Shown one piece after another: positions 53,391-53,461 of a stretch of DNA of 53,461 bases; the first letter of the stretch is position 1; each line of letters starts with the position of its first letter. The stretch covers positions 1 through 53,461 of the forward strand of contig CAYRPN010000028.1 in the NCBI GenBank assembly GCA_964426135.1, in the 5' to 3' direction. The position numbers were made by a program, and so were the translations under genes. The notes beneath the pieces were generated by a model, which worked only from the letters and a program-made list of their open reading frames with translations, was not told the DNA's origin and searched no databases. The stretch is from CAYRPN01 sp964426135. GTDB taxonomy: Bacteria > Planctomycetota > Phycisphaerae > Phycisphaerales > Phycisphaeraceae.

Positions 53391-53461
53391 GGAGCCGTGC
53401 ACGATTAACTCCGCGGATTCGAATCGCTTCGCTCCCAGCCGGACGACTTGGAAAGTCGTCC
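53391..53461. repeat. Inverted copy of the 40727-40795 repeat, cut by the window end
   Basis: GGAGCCGTGCACG, then GGATTCGAATCGCTTCGCTC and the GACGACTT palindrome match the complement of 40727-40795 at about 90%. The repeat may extend past the window. Confidence 0.8.

Overview
The window is GC-rich, densely coding chromosomal DNA that most resembles Planctomycetota, probably a Phycisphaerae-like lineage. The call rests on gene content: a DUF4159 protein with a toroid domain, an LL-diaminopimelate aminotransferase, a membrane protein with a 'CGYTL...CCPECGRAFDP' zinc ribbon, VIT/VWA secreted proteins, and adjacent BamD-like and LptE-like envelope genes. This is a family-level inference without a phylogeny. 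No rRNA, tRNA or CRISPR array was seen.

Layout. 0.2-3.8 kb: mfd. 3.9-10.3 kb, minus strand: DUF502 membrane protein, DEDDh exonuclease, a DUF5131/TcmP pair of lower GC, ligA, and a GH57 glycosidase. 10.75-13.8 kb: alaS. 13.9-15.8 kb: one ParDE-like and two tandem VapBC-like toxin-antitoxin modules, then a 161-bp tandem repeat. 16.8-18.8 kb: dapL and a thioredoxin-like protein. 19.0-26.5 kb, minus strand: uvrA, tatC, MlaF-like ATPase and MCE/MlaD protein. 26.6-29.3 kb: zinc-ribbon membrane protein, an amidase-fold protein and a Ser/Thr kinase. 29.7-33.4 kb: DUF4159 protein, rpsR and a RAYT-like Y1 transposase between twin palindromes. 33.6-40.6 kb: proS, a small lipoprotein, ftsH, an LptE-like lipoprotein and a BamD-like protein. 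41.0-51.7 kb, plus strand: metallo-beta-lactamase-fold protein, VIT-VWA protein, two tandem VWA paralogues, a response regulator and histidine kinase, and a GH5-like lipoprotein. 51.8-53.4 kb: an AT-richer orphan membrane protein, a further toxin-antitoxin pair and an orphan Imm-5-like immunity protein.

The most unusual content is the repeat layer. Eight intergenic elements begin with GTAG, run into a short hairpin, and end with the mirror-image hairpin and CTAC. This is the REP/BIME design, with stem sequences that vary but are self-complementary. A second palindrome family has TTAGC...GCTAA termini and two near-identical copies bracket the RAYT-like gene. One GTAG element is split by a 401-bp MITE with 20-bp terminal inverted repeats and an 11-bp target duplication. 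A third class consists of 7- and 8-bp tandem repeats. These lie between genes but also inside mfd and uvrA, where they are translated as 7- and 8-residue repeats, so a one-unit change in copy number would shift the reading frame of two nucleotide-excision-repair genes. Several genes carry a TANNNT box only 6-8 nt before ATG, which suggests leaderless transcription.
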